From Butyricicoccus sp. OM04-18BH (GTDB lineage Bacteria > Bacillota > Clostridia > Oscillospirales > Butyricicoccaceae), in NCBI RefSeq assembly GCF_003481705.1, contig NZ_QULN01000004.1, positions 138,905-202,904 on the forward strand: 64,000 bases of DNA. Direction: 5' to 3'. A program made the translations under genes and the position numbers. Shown one piece after another: positions 34,099 through 42,601 of this stretch (its first letter is position 1; each line of letters starts with the position of its first letter). The notes under the pieces are model-generated. The model made no database searches. It was not told the origin of the DNA and worked only from the letters and a program-made list of their open reading frames with translations.

Positions 34099-34167
34099 GT
34101 ATATAGAAAACATTTGTCTGCGGGCGAGGTATGCCTGCACGGACGAGATAACGAAGGAGAATGAAAT

Positions 34168-35178
34168 ATGTTTGAGAACCTGATTTCGGCTCTGAAGGCT
34201 GAAAAGCGTACCATCGTATTTACCGAGGGCGAGGATGCCCGTATTCTTGAGGCTGCTTCCCGCCTGAAGAAGGACGGCCTGATGGACTCCATCCTGGTCG
34301 GCAACGTAGAGGCTGTTAAGGCTGCTGCTGCAAAGGGCGGCTTTGATATCGAGGGCATGGAGATCATCGATCCGGCAACCTATTCCGAGATGGACGCGAT
34401 GGTCGAGAAGATGGTCGAGCTGCGCAAGGGCAAGATGAGCGCAGAGGACTGCAAGGCTGCTCTGGCAAAGGGCAACTACTTCGGCACCATGCTCGTCAAG
34501 ATGGGCAAGGCTGACGCTCTGCTCGGCGGCGCTACCTACTCCACCGCTGATACCGTTCGTCCGGCGCTCCAGCTCATCAAGACCAAGCCGGGCGCACACC
34601 TCGTAAGCTCCTGCTTTATTCTCGTCCGCGAGAAGGACGGCGTCGAGGAGAAGCTGGCGATGGGCGACTGCGCAATCAACATCGACTACCCGGACTCTGT
34701 CGATAAGGAAGGCAACGTAACCCTGAAGGGCAGCCAGAAGCTGGCTGAGGTTGCAATCGAGACCGCAAACACCGCAAAGGCTTTCGGCATCGACCCGAAG
34801 GTTGCCGTTCTGTCCTTCTCCACCAAGGGCTCCGGCAAGGGCGGCACGGTCGCTCTGTCCCGCGAGGCTACCGAGTACGCAAAGGAAATGAACCCGGATC
34901 TGGCGATCGACGGCGAGCTGCAGTTTGACGCTGCTGTATCTCCGGTCGTTGCTGCTACCAAGTGCAAGGGCTCTCCGGTTGCAGGTCAGGCCAACACCTT
35001 CATCTTCCCGTCCATCGAGGCAGGCAACATCGGCTACAAGATCGCTCAGCGTCTGGGCGGCTTCGCAGCTTACGGCCCGATCCTGCAGGGCCTGAACGCT
35101 CCGATCAACGATCTGTCCCGCGGCTGCAACGCAGACGAGGTTTACCAGATGGCGATCATCACCGCAGGCCTGAAGTAA
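34168..35178 (+). CDS. pta: Phosphate acetyltransferase
   Basis: 336 residues, the length of short clostridial Pta. It converts acetyl-CoA and phosphate to acetyl phosphate and CoA, feeding acetate kinase and ATP formation. FTEGEDARILEAASRLKKDG opens the protein, and the conserved C-terminal regions FDAAVSPVVAATKC, FPSIEAGNIGYK and RLGGFAAYGPILQGL are present. Codon use is strongly biased (mostly AAG, CTG, GGC), typical of high expression. It has its own promoter and terminator. No ackA is adjacent. A phosphate butyryltransferase is less likely because of length and signature. Confidence 0.93.
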   Translation: MFENLISALKAEKRTIVFTEGEDARILEAASRLKKDGLMDSILVGNVEAVKAAAAKGGFDIEGMEIIDPATYSEMDAMVEKMVELRKGKMSAEDCKAALAKGNYFGTMLVKMGKADALLGGATYSTADTVRPALQLIKTKPGAHLVSSCFILVREKDGVEEKLAMGDCAINIDYPDSVDKEGNVTLKGSQKLAEVAIETANTAKAFGIDPKVAVLSFSTKGSGKGGTVALSREATEYAKEMNPDLAIDGELQFDAAVSPVVAATKCKGSPVAGQANTFIFPSIEAGNIGYKIAQRLGGFAAYGPILQGLNAPINDLSRGCNADEVYQMAIITAGLK

Positions 35179-35204
35179 TTTCAGCTTAAAAACCGTAGTA
35201 TCAG

Positions 35205-35249
35205 CCGCCGACGTGAAAACAAACCTTCGCGCCGGCGGTTTGTTTTTTC
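35205..35249 (+). terminator. Terminator of pta
   Basis: CCGCCGACG (35205-35213) pairs with CGCCGGCGG (35230-35238), one mismatch, then TTTGTTTTTT. Confidence 0.8.
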
Positions 35250-35266
35250 AGTGAGGAGGGAATGCA

Positions 35267-35707
35267 GTGAAACGAGGACTGATTTATGCGCTCGCCTCGT
35301 CCGTGGCGTGCATCGCGCTTGCGGCGTGGCTCGTGCCGTATGCGCCGACGCCGAAGGCGGAGGGCATCGGCAAGATCGAGGTGCTGGGCACGATACAGGG
35401 ACAGTATTCGGCATATGTCACGCGCTGGCTCGATACGGACGAGGTGCGGCAGCTGCTGCCGCAGATCAAAATGAACAGCATTCCCGAAATTCTGGGCCGA
35501 TACCCGGAGGGACGGCTGACCTACCGGCTTGAGACGGATTATAACGGCCAGCCGCTCTATCTTTATTACTATCCGCCGGAATTCTATGTCACCTATAACG
35601 GAAGATGGATGCACAGGCTGTGCGGCAGCGAGGACGCCGTGCAGCGCCTGCATGAGATATGCCTCGACGCCTGCGAGCAGGAATTGGCAGATACGATATA
35701 CTGGTAG
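35267..35707 (+). CDS. Hypothetical exported or membrane-anchored protein
   Basis: 146 residues. Residues 4-24 are a hydrophobic signal or anchor (GLIYALASSVACIALAAWLV). The rest is soluble with many Tyr residues (YRLETDYNGQPLYLYYYPPE) and two Cys near the end. GAGGAGGG precedes the ATG. No family recognised. It is monocistronic between the pta terminator and a bidirectional terminator. Confidence 0.6.
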   Translation: MKRGLIYALASSVACIALAAWLVPYAPTPKAEGIGKIEVLGTIQGQYSAYVTRWLDTDEVRQLLPQIKMNSIPEILGRYPEGRLTYRLETDYNGQPLYLYYYPPEFYVTYNGRWMHRLCGSEDAVQRLHEICLDACEQELADTIYW

Positions 35708-35806
35708 TAATATAATGCACAGATATAACAAAAGCACTCCCGTTTCGGCGCGAAAGAGGATTTTGTGGAATAATACGAACTGTAATATTATACGAAACGG
35801 AAACAA

Positions 35807-35835
35807 AAAGGACGCTCTTTTTTAGAGCGTCCTTT
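35807..35835. terminator. Bidirectional terminator
   Basis: AAAGGACGCTC (35807-35817) pairs perfectly with GAGCGTCCTTT (35825-35835); A-rich on the left, T-rich inside and outside. It serves the 146-residue gene and pdxT. Confidence 0.85.
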
Positions 35836-35839
35836 GGTC

Positions 35840-36394
35840 TTACATTTTGAGAAAATACTCGTGGATGGCGGTGCTGCTGTCAAGCTCGGGATGAAACGCG
35901 GTGACAAGCTGATTATCCTGCCGCGCCGCAACGATCTTGCCGCCGACAACGGCGAGCGCCTTCGCGCCGCCCGACACCGACTCGATATAGGGCGCGCGGA
36001 TGAAGGTCATCGGCAGCGTGCCGAGTCCCTCGAAGCTGTCGTTCGTGAAAAAGCTGCCGAGCTGACGGCCATAGGCGTTGCGCTTGACCGCGATGTCCAT
36101 GGTCGCGAAGCACGGAACGCCGCCGTCGACCTGCTTTGCGAGCAGGATGAGTCCGGCGCAGGTGCCGAAGACCGGCATTCCCTCCGTGATGCGCGCGCGG
36201 AGCGCATCGAACAGGTCAAGGTCGTGCAGCAGGCGGCGCATGACCGTGCTCTCACCGCCGGGGATGATGAGGCGGTCGAGCGGCTTTTCGAGGTCGCGTG
36301 CCTGCCGGATCTCAAAATGCGGCTCGCCCAGACGGTCGAGCATGGCGGCATGCTCCGCGAACGCGCCCTGAAGCGCTAAAATTCCGGTTGCCAT
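35840..36394 (-). CDS. pdxT: Pyridoxal 5'-phosphate synthase, glutaminase subunit
   Basis: 184 residues, class I glutamine amidotransferase. PGGEST (45-50), nucleophile Cys79 in FGTCAGLILLA, and the His-x-Glu pair in AFHPELDSS complete the triad. It hydrolyses glutamine and passes ammonia to PdxS. The gene starts three bases after pdxS stops, so the two form one operon. Confidence 0.95.
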   Translation of the reverse strand: MATGILALQGAFAEHAAMLDRLGEPHFEIRQARDLEKPLDRLIIPGGESTVMRRLLHDLDLFDALRARITEGMPVFGTCAGLILLAKQVDGGVPCFATMDIAVKRNAYGRQLGSFFTNDSFEGLGTLPMTFIRAPYIESVSGGAKALAVVGGKIVAARQDNQLVTAFHPELDSSTAIHEYFLKM

Positions 36395-36397
36395 GGC

Positions 36398-37270
36398 TTA
36401 CTTGCCGCGCTCCGCCATGAGCAGAGCGATCTCGTTCTCGTTGATGCCGACCATCGCCTCGCCGAGGTTGGTGGACAGCTCTGCGATCAGCTTTGCATCG
36501 GTGTAGTTCGTGACCGCCTTCACGATCGCCGCCGCACGCTTTGCCGGGTCGCCGGATTTGAAGATGCCCGAGCCGACGAATACGCCTTCCGCACCGAGCT
36601 GCATCATGAGCGCGGCGTCCGCCGGGGTAGCAACACCGCCGGCTGCGAAGTTGACGACCGGCAGACGGCCGTTTTCGTGGACATACTGCACCAGCTCGAC
36701 CGGAACGGCCAGCTGCTTCGCTGCTTCATACAGCTCGTCCTCGCGCAGGTTCTGCACGCGGCGGATCTCTGCGTTCATCGCACGCATATGAGTGACGGCC
36801 TGTACAACGTCGCCCGTGCCCGGCTCGCCCTTGGTGCGGATCATGCTCGCGCCCTCTGCGATGCGGCGGAGCGCTTCGCCCAGATCACGTGCGCCGCAGA
36901 CGAACGGCACGTTGAACTTGGTCTTGTCGATGTGGTAAACGTCGTCGGCCGGGGAGAGGACCTCGCTCTCGTCGATATAGTCGATCTCGATCGCCTCGAG
37001 GATCTGCGCCTCAACAAAGTGACCGATGCGGCACTTTGCCATGACCGGGATGGAAACGGCCTCCTGAATGCCGCGGATCATGCCGGGGTCGCTCATGCGG
37101 GATACGCCGCCAGCCGCGCGGATATCCGCCGGGATGCGCTCGAGCGCCATGACCGCGCAGGCGCCGGCCTCCTCTGCGATCTTTGCCTGCTCCGGGGTGG
37201 TAACGTCCATGATGACGCCGCCCTTGAGCATCTGCGCCAGTTCCTTGTTGAGTTCGTAACGTGTAGCCAT
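36398..37270 (-). CDS. pdxS: Pyridoxal 5'-phosphate synthase, lyase subunit
   Basis: 290 residues. It makes pyridoxal phosphate from ribose 5-phosphate, glyceraldehyde 3-phosphate and ammonia. [40 protein letters not shown] and [19 protein letters not shown] match the catalytic barrel with its two lysines. AGAGGAG lies ahead of the ATG. A -10 TATAAT for this operon is on the minus strand at 37317-37322 with a weak -35. The enzyme is part of the cofactor supply used by several PLP proteins in this window (speA, nspC). Confidence 0.96.
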   Translation of the reverse strand: MATRYELNKELAQMLKGGVIMDVTTPEQAKIAEEAGACAVMALERIPADIRAAGGVSRMSDPGMIRGIQEAVSIPVMAKCRIGHFVEAQILEAIEIDYIDESEVLSPADDVYHIDKTKFNVPFVCGARDLGEALRRIAEGASMIRTKGEPGTGDVVQAVTHMRAMNAEIRRVQNLREDELYEAAKQLAVPVELVQYVHENGRLPVVNFAAGGVATPADAALMMQLGAEGVFVGSGIFKSGDPAKRAAAIVKAVTNYTDAKLIAELSTNLGEAMVGINENEIALLMAERGK

Positions 37271-37407
37271 TTTATTGTTCTCCTCTCGGATTATCGTTCT
37301 TTGCTGTGATGCCGTTATTATACCGCCTGAGTGGCATGAACAAAATAATCAGTTTGCGAATATTTTATAAGGTCAGATAAAAAAATCACCAAATTGGCGG
37401 ACGGCTC

Positions 37408-37436
37408 TTGATTTTCGGCTCGCTGTCTGGTATTAT
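37408..37436 (+). promoter_or_regulatory. Promoter ahead of the symporter remnant
   Basis: TTGATT (37408-37413), 17 bases, TATTAT (37431-37436). A hairpin AAGGGCGCG/CGCGCCCTT (37453-37486) with TTTT follows at once, so transcription would be attenuated before the short frame at 37532. Confidence 0.6.
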
Positions 37437-37452
37437 ATTGATATTATTTCGC

Positions 37453-37488
37453 AAGGGCGCGGGACGGTACAGTCTCGCGCCCTTTTGC
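37453..37488 (+). terminator. Hairpin with T-run close to a transcription start
   Basis: AAGGGCGCG (37453-37461) and CGCGCCCTT (37476-37484) with an inner GAC/GTC pair, then TT. About ten bases from the predicted start. Confidence 0.6.
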
Positions 37489-37531
37489 CTTCTGCTGCGG
37501 CGCGGAGGGCGACGAAAGGATGGGAATAAAA

Positions 37532-37693
37532 ATGGAGAAATTCACCGAGATGATCAACGCTCTCGACAGCTGGCTGTGGGGTCTTCCCATGATCGTGCTG
37601 CTGCTCTCGGGCGTCATCGCGAAGGAGACACGCCACTATCTCGCGAACCTCGACGAGAAGGATAAGACGGAGATCCCGGTTGTACGCCGCTGA
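37532..37693 (+). pseudogene. Internally deleted copy of an alanine/sodium symporter gene (53 codons)
   Basis: The frame reads MEKFTEMINALDSWLWGLPM, like the first 20 residues of the full symporter at 37987 (MEAFSSFITSLGNWIWGAPM), then passes directly into VLLLSGVIAKETRHYL...TEIPVV, like its last 30 residues. About 1.2 kb between the two ends is missing. Reading frame is kept. Promoter, early hairpin and a purine-rich site (GAAAGG) remain. Best read as the remnant of a tandem duplicate after a deletion at a short GTGCTGCTGCT-like match; a functional micropeptide cannot be excluded. Confidence 0.75.
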
Positions 37694-37726
37694 ACTTATA
37701 AAAACACCTGTCTCCGATGAAAAAAC

Positions 37727-37755
37727 TTGTGTCACAGGGGGGAATATGTTATACT
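37727..37755 (+). promoter_or_regulatory. Promoter of the AGCS symporter gene
   Basis: TTGTGT (37727-37732), 17 bases, TATACT (37750-37755). It gives a leader of about 225 nt. Confidence 0.7.
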
Positions 37756-37761
37756 GATAAG

Positions 37762-37980
37762 GCGTTTCGCGTATTATGACACTAAGCTGTCGCGCGGACG
37801 GCTCCCGTTTCAGAAGCTCGGGGGGCGAGGCACTATGCTTCGCTCCCTTTCTTTGTCTGAAAACGGGGGAGGAGTGTATGCAAGGCAGCACTGCATAATT
37901 GAACAGGAGCAATTTGCGGAAATTATGCAGTATTGCCGTAAATCTGGCGGAAACCGTTTCCGTCGAAAAAAAGGAGACAG
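37762..37980 (+). promoter_or_regulatory. Highly structured leader of the symporter gene
   Basis: Three stems: CCCGTTTCAGA (37804-37814) with TCTGAAAACGGG (37856-37867), enclosing an 11-bp GC-rich hairpin (GGGGGCGAGGC/GCTTCGCTCCC); ACTGCATAATT (37890-37900) with AATTATGCAGT (37921-37931), extended by GGCA/TGCC; and CGGAAAC-C-GTTTCCG (37948-37962). No known riboswitch class was recognised. GAGG-rich site AAAGGAGAC lies ahead of the ATG at 37987. Confidence 0.5.
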
Positions 37981-37986
37981 AAAAAC

Positions 37987-39384
37987 ATGGAGGCTTTCTC
38001 GAGCTTTATCACCTCGCTCGGAAACTGGATATGGGGCGCGCCTATGCTCATCCTGCTATGCGGCACGCATATCTTCATGACGCTGCGCACCGGATTTATC
38101 CAGAAAAAGACGTTCACCGGCATCCGGCTGTCGGTGACGAAGGACCCGGACTCCCCGGGCGACGTCAGCCAGTTTCAGGCGCTGACGACCGCGCTCGCGT
38201 CCACCATCGGCACGGGCAACATCATAGGCGTGGGCACGGCCATCTATCTCGGCGGCCCGGGCGCGGTGCTGTGGTGCTGGCTGACCGGTGTGTTCGGCAT
38301 CGCGACCAAGTACGCGGAGAGCCTGATCGCGGTCAAGTACCGCGTGCAGACCGCAGACGGCCGCATGATGGGCGGCGCGATGTATGCACTTGAGCGCGGC
38401 CTGAAATGGAAGAAGTTCGGCAAGGTGATGGCGGTTCTGTTCGCGCTGTTTGCCATGCTGGCGTCCTTCGGCACCGGCTGCGGCACGCAGATCAACGCCA
38501 TCGCGGAGGTCATCGAGACCAACCTGCCCATCGGCATTCCGCGCATCGCCATCGGCATCGTGTTCGGCATCGTTACCGCCATCATCATCCTCGGCGGCAT
38601 CGAGAGCATCGCGACCGTGTGCGAAAAGCTGGTTCCGGTCATGGCGCTGTTCTACGTGCTCGGCTGCATCGTCATCCTCGGCATTAACTTCGACTACATT
38701 CTCCCGGCCTTCCGGGCGATCTTCACGCTTGCGTTCCGGCCGGGCGCGGTCGCGGGCGGTCTGGTCGGCGGCGGTATCCGTCTCGCGCTCCAGTACGGCG
38801 TGGCGCGCGGTCTGTTCTCGAACGAGTCCGGCATGGGCTCCGCGCCGCTCGTTGCATCCGCCGCGCAGACGCGCAATCCGGTGCGTCAGGCGCTCGTCTC
38901 CGCGACCGGCACGTTCTGGACGACGGTTGTTGTCTGCCTTATGACCGGTCTCGTGCTCATCTCGACTATCATGAAGAACCCGGCGGTCGATATGGCGAGC
39001 ATCGCCAACGGCGGTCAGATGACCACGATCGCGTTCGCGCAGATCCCGTACATCGGCCCGGCCATCCTTGTGTTCAGCATTATCACCTTCGCCTACTCGA
39101 CCATCCTCGGCTGGTCGTACTACGGCGAGCGGGCGGCGGAGTATCTGCTCGGCCGAAAGGCGATTCTGCCGTACAAGCTGGTGTTCCTCGCGGTCGTCGT
39201 GTTCAGCCCGGTGCTCGCGCTCGACCTTATGTGGTCTATCGCGGACATTCTGAACGCGCTGATGGCGATCCCGAACCTGATCGCGGTGCTGCTGCTCTCG
39301 GGCGTCATCGCGCAGGAGACAAGGCACTACCTCAAGAACCTCGACGAGGAAGATATGACGGAGATACCGGTCGTAGACCGGTGA
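37987..39384 (+). CDS. Alanine/glycine:cation symporter family protein (AGCS)
   Basis: 465 residues, about eleven membrane helices. The AGCS signature region FQALTTALASTIGTGNIIGV is present near 57-76, and GPGAVLWCWLTG and FSNESGMGSAPLVASAAQT follow as in AlsT/DagA transporters. It should import alanine or glycine with sodium. It has a promoter and a long leader of its own and ends with a hairpin. A deleted paralogue lies directly upstream. Confidence 0.92.
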   Translation: MEAFSSFITSLGNWIWGAPMLILLCGTHIFMTLRTGFIQKKTFTGIRLSVTKDPDSPGDVSQFQALTTALASTIGTGNIIGVGTAIYLGGPGAVLWCWLTGVFGIATKYAESLIAVKYRVQTADGRMMGGAMYALERGLKWKKFGKVMAVLFALFAMLASFGTGCGTQINAIAEVIETNLPIGIPRIAIGIVFGIVTAIIILGGIESIATVCEKLVPVMALFYVLGCIVILGINFDYILPAFRAIFTLAFRPGAVAGGLVGGGIRLALQYGVARGLFSNESGMGSAPLVASAAQTRNPVRQALVSATGTFWTTVVVCLMTGLVLISTIMKNPAVDMASIANGGQMTTIAFAQIPYIGPAILVFSIITFAYSTILGWSYYGERAAEYLLGRKAILPYKLVFLAVVVFSPVLALDLMWSIADILNALMAIPNLIAVLLLSGVIAQETRHYLKNLDEEDMTEIPVVDR

Positions 39385-39390
39385 TCTCCT

Positions 39391-39415
39391 CTAAGGGGGA
39401 CAGCGTCCCCCTTAG
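39391..39415 (+). terminator. Hairpin after the symporter gene
   Basis: CTAAGGGGGAC (39391-39401) and GTCCCCCTTAG (39405-39415) pair perfectly; a T-run is lacking on the plus strand. Confidence 0.6.
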
Positions 39416-39416
39416 A

Positions 39417-39439
39417 ATGATGCCGTTTTACGGCATCAT
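39417..39439 (-). terminator. Hairpin at the end of the DAHP synthase gene
   Basis: ATGATGCCGT (39417-39426) and ACGGCATCAT (39430-39439) pair around TTT; the stem includes the stop codon of the minus-strand gene, and TCT follows. Together with the adjacent hairpin it separates convergent genes. Confidence 0.6.
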
Positions 39440-40444
39440 AATTCTGCCTTCGAACTCGGCGCGGCGCTTGATGTCGGACATGACATGATCGAACTGGTCG
39501 AGGTCGAGCGACTGCGCGCCGTCGCACAGCGCGTGCTTCGGGTCGTTGTGCGCCTCGATGATCAGGCCGTCCGCACCGGCAGCGATCGCGGCGCGGGAGA
39601 GCGGCTGAACCATGTCGCGGCGGCCTGCTGCGTGAGACGGGTCGATGATGATCGGCAGGTGGCTGAACATCTTGACGAGCGGAACAGCCGACAGGTCGAG
39701 GTTGTTGCGGATCATCTTTTCGAACGTGCGGATGCCGCGCTCGCACAGGATGACCTGCTTATTGCCGCCGGCGAAAATGTACTCGGCAGCCATGAGGAAC
39801 TCCTCCATTGTCGCGGACAGGCCGCGCTTGAGCAGGATCGGCTTGTTGCAGCGGCCGAGCTCCTTGAGCAGCATGAAGTTCTGCATATTGCGCGCGCCGA
39901 GCTGGATGATGTCGACGTCCGCGAACAGGTCGAGGTGCTTTTCGCTCATGATCTCGGTGACGATCGGCAGGCCGGTCTGGCGCTTTGCCTCGAGCAGCAG
40001 CTTGAGGCCTTCGGCCTCGAGACCCTGGAACGAGTAGGGGGAGGTGCGCGGCTTGAACGCACCGCCGCGCAGGAAGGATGCGCCGGCTGCCTTGACGCGC
40101 TCCGCGCACTCGACGATCTGCGCCTCGTTCTCGACCGAGCACGGACCTGCCATAACATTGAAGTAGCCGGCGCCGATCTTGCGGCCCGCGACCTCGATGA
40201 TCGTGTCCTCGGGGTGGAATTTGCGGTTGACAGCCTTGAATGGCTCGGTCACGCGCTGTACGCGCTCGACCACGTCATACGCCATAATGTCCCCTTCATC
40301 GAGCCGGGTCGTGTCGCCCATCAGGCCGAGAATAGTGGTATCCTCGCCCTGGGAATAGTTGATCCGCAGCCCCATATCCTTGAAATGCTGCATCAGTCGC
40401 TCGACACGTTCCTTGTCGCTGTTCTGTTTGAGTACAACGATCAT
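39428..40444 (-). CDS. aroF: 3-deoxy-7-phosphoheptulonate synthase
   Basis: 338 residues, type I-beta DAHP synthase with an N-terminal ferredoxin-like regulatory domain (MIVVLKQNSDKERVERLMQH, residues 1-68), followed by the barrel: VMAGPCSVENEAQI, GAFKPRTSPYSFQGL, LKRGLSATMEEFLMAAEYI and IIDPSHAAGRRDMV. It condenses phosphoenolpyruvate and erythrose 4-phosphate, the first step of aromatic amino acid synthesis. GAAGGAG precedes the start. Monocistronic. The N-terminal domain suggests feedback control by an aromatic product. Confidence 0.95.
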   Translation of the reverse strand: MIVVLKQNSDKERVERLMQHFKDMGLRINYSQGEDTTILGLMGDTTRLDEGDIMAYDVVERVQRVTEPFKAVNRKFHPEDTIIEVAGRKIGAGYFNVMAGPCSVENEAQIVECAERVKAAGASFLRGGAFKPRTSPYSFQGLEAEGLKLLLEAKRQTGLPIVTEIMSEKHLDLFADVDIIQLGARNMQNFMLLKELGRCNKPILLKRGLSATMEEFLMAAEYIFAGGNKQVILCERGIRTFEKMIRNNLDLSAVPLVKMFSHLPIIIDPSHAAGRRDMVQPLSRAAIAAGADGLIIEAHNDPKHALCDGAQSLDLDQFDHVMSDIKRRAEFEGRIMMP

Positions 40445-40485
40445 TTCAGTTCACTCCTTCACAATGTGATAATTTTAATCGATCT

Positions 40486-40536
40486 GCTGTCTGCCGCTTT
40501 CTCATCGGAAGCAGACAGCGTACATTTTGCAGTATA
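40486..40536 (-). promoter_or_regulatory. -10 element and leader hairpin of aroF
   Basis: On the minus strand TATACT (40531-40536) is a good -10 with a weak -35. The leader contains GCTGTCTGC/GCAGACAGC (40486-40494 and 40511-40519), a 9-bp perfect stem with no T-run, so perhaps a stabilising or protein-binding hairpin. Confidence 0.45.
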
Positions 40537-40545
40537 CCATAGCGG

Positions 40546-40580
40546 GCGGCAAAAAGAAAGAGCGATTTACGACAAATCGC
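40546..40580 (-). terminator. Terminator of the amidase gene
   Basis: On the minus strand GCGATTT/AAATCGC (40562-40580) is followed by TCTTTCTTTTT. Confidence 0.75.
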
Positions 40581-40626
40581 CCCTGCTTTTTACGGTTCTT
40601 TTTTACACGGTTGCGCTGTGCTAACT

Positions 40627-41322
40627 CTAATTCTCTGCGTCGGCGGCCTTGAGCTCTGTGTATTTCTGCTTGACGGCGGCGCAGAACTCGTCCCAGCGGC
40701 CCTCGTTGATGAGTCTCGCGGGGCAGACCTTTTCCATGAAATCCTGATGCTTTTTGAGCGCCTTGTCCGGGTTCAGATTGTAGGCAAGGCACAGCTGCGC
40801 GCACAGCTTTTCCGTGTTGATGAGGGTCTGCTCGTAGTTTCCGCCCTCGTTGACGCACATTTCGATGCCGATGCCGTTCATGTTGCCGCCGCCCTCGGTC
40901 ATCATGTCGCCGGCATGGTAGGCGGTCTCGGTGTCGGGGAGGTGGTGGTAGATCTCGTGGTCATCCACTGTGTAGTGCCACGAAACGATGCCGCTGTCCG
41001 CGTCGGCGTTCTGATGGATGAAGGAATTGTGCGCCGCGGCGTCCGCACCGGCGGAGAAGTTGTCGGTCTCGTGAATGACGAGATATTTGATCTCGCGCGT
41101 CTGACCGGGGCGCGCACGGCTGCCCTCGGGGATGAAGTCGGTGTAAACGGGGATGCCGTCTATGTAGCTGAGGTTCGCGTCCTGCTGCGGCGTTTTCGTG
41201 AGCGCGCGCTGGGTGAGCATGCCGCCCATAAAGGAAAGCAGCATGAGCACGGCGACGGCGATCACGGCGGGATTTACGGCGCGTTTTCCCTTCTTTCTGC
41301 GGTGAAAAGCGGAAGTTTTCAA
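40627..41322 (-). CDS. N-acetylmuramoyl-L-alanine amidase (Amidase_2), membrane-anchored
   Basis: 231 residues. A basic start (RRKKGKR) and a helix at 17-37 (PAVIAVAVLMLLSFMGGML) anchor it. The Amidase_2/PGRP domain covers about 70-215: YLVIHETDNFSAGADAAAHN carries the first zinc His, SWHYTVDDHEIYHHLPD follows, and KKHQDFMEKVCPARL supplies the second His and Cys ligands. It cleaves the amide between N-acetylmuramic acid and L-alanine in peptidoglycan outside the cell. Monocistronic. Confidence 0.88.
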   Translation of the reverse strand: MKTSAFHRRKKGKRAVNPAVIAVAVLMLLSFMGGMLTQRALTKTPQQDANLSYIDGIPVYTDFIPEGSRARPGQTREIKYLVIHETDNFSAGADAAAHNSFIHQNADADSGIVSWHYTVDDHEIYHHLPDTETAYHAGDMMTEGGGNMNGIGIEMCVNEGGNYEQTLINTEKLCAQLCLAYNLNPDKALKKHQDFMEKVCPARLINEGRWDEFCAAVKQKYTELKAADAEN

Positions 41323-41428
41323 GCGTTATCTCTCTCCAATCCTGTCTTGTAATCTTATTGTACTACGATCAGCGCGGATTTTCCACCCGAAGGGGTGTAA
41401 ACTTTTTATGACAAAAAAAGCAGGCTGC

Positions 41429-42099
41429 TTTTACCCTCAGCAGAGGGGAGACCCTCTGCCGATACAGCGGCGCAGCCGGTGGAGGCGACTTGACGCTCAA
41501 AGTGAGCGTGTGCAATGGCCGCCTTCGGCGGCCCGAGGAAGGCCGTACCCACGGCCGGGGGCAAGAGGGGAAAGACAACCAAGGTTTTCTTTCCCCTCTT
41601 AACTCCCCAAACTTTCCTTAGGACGCGACTCCCTTCGGTCGCGCGTCTAAATGCGAGGGGCCCACAGGGGCGTTTGCTGCTCCAAGAGCACATCCTTGAT
41701 CGAAGCGGAGCTTTTCGCAGCGCAAATCAAGCGCCCTGCACCGTCTGGCCGCGCACTGTTATGCGCGGCGGTTTACGCAAAGTAAATTCAGGGTCTAACA
41801 GCCTCCCAAAAGCTGCCCGACGCACGGAACCGAGCCCCCGTAACCCCCGTTTCGCCGCGCAACCGAAGGGCGTCGCGGCGCAAAGGAGGGTTTGGGGGAG
41901 TCAAGAGGGGGAAAGGGAACCATTTGGTGCCCTTGCCCCCTCTTGCCCTTCGCCGTGGGCACGGCGTACCCCCGCCGCCGGGCGGCGGCAATGCACAGCC
42001 ATGTCATGGCGAATATCCCCCGGCCCGGGAGGGCCTGTCTCGCCTGCGGCGGCAAGCCGCCGGAACGGCGGAACCGCTCACCCTCTGCTGAGGGTAAAA
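41429..42099 (+). repeat. MITE-like intergenic repeat, copy A
   Basis: It is bounded by perfect 19-base terminal inverted repeats, TTTTACCCTCAGCAGAGGG (41429-41447) and its complement (42081-42099). The core (about 41620-41890) matches copies B and C closely, e.g. GCGAGGGGCCCACAGGGGCG and GAAGCGGAGCTTTTCGCAGC. GC-rich with several hairpins (GGGGCAAGAGGGGAAAG.../...CTTTCCCCTC). It has no credible coding frame or transposase. Its left end resembles copy C and its right end copy B, as if recombined. The rest of 41323-42600 apart from the speD leader holds nothing else I can name. Confidence 0.8.
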
Positions 42100-42200
42100 A
42101 CCACGGCGCACCGCCGGATCGGCGGAAGGTCTGCCCTCTGCTGACGATCGGGCTTTTAAGGATTTGCAAAGCCTTTTACAAAGGCTTTTCCTGAAAAGCC

Positions 42201-42229
42201 TTGCATTCCACCCGGCGGTACGATATAAT
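42201..42229 (+). promoter_or_regulatory. Promoter of the spermidine operon
   Basis: TTGCAT (42201-42206), 17 bases, TATAAT (42224-42229); start near 42236, some 365 nt before speD. Confidence 0.75.
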
Positions 42230-42235
42230 AAAACT

Positions 42236-42590
42236 ACTCGGAGAGGCAAAGCCTTTACCAGCAGAATTTCTTTGACCGCCCTTTCCTGCCGGAAAGGTGC
42301 TAAGGCCATACGGACAGCCGGGTCAAATGCCGAACATGGCAACTTTGTTGCCTTATTGAATTTTTATAAGTTGGCTGACTAAAAGCCGTGTGCCGCGGGC
42401 GCATACACTTGTGAAACAATCAATAAGAGTAGTAAAAGTAACGATTCTTGCTATATAGACTCTTTCCTCTTCCACAGACACGAAAAACAGTGCGGTCACT
42501 CCGCGCGAGAAGAGAATGATTGATTTTCCCCAAGGTGAAAGCGTGCCCGGTGCACTCCCTTCCATCCGGGGATTTTTTTATTATTTTTGT
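42236..42590 (+). promoter_or_regulatory. Long structured leader of the speD operon with terminator, candidate riboswitch
   Basis: The leader contains several hairpins, including GGCAAC-TTT-GTTGCC (42338-42352), GCC-GAACAT-GGC (42329-42340) and CTTAT/ATAAG (42352-42370). It ends in CCCGG...CCGGG (42546-42570) plus ATTTTTTT, an intrinsic terminator about 20 nt before the speD start. A promoter, a long leader and a terminator directly ahead of the gene indicate attenuation. I could not match a known riboswitch class. Confidence 0.55.
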
Positions 42591-42601
42591 GAGGATATGA
42601 T

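Noticed and set aside
41400..42200. Several open frames of 70-210 codons in the GC-rich repeats (also at 48440-49100 and 62280-63390)
   Set aside because: They recur in all three repeat copies in both orientations, lack start signals and have no known domain. They follow from the sequence of the repeat.
42236..42540. Assignment of the speD leader to a known riboswitch (AdoMet, NiCo or guanidine classes)
   Set aside because: I compared the conserved cores from memory and none fitted well enough, so it is left unassigned.
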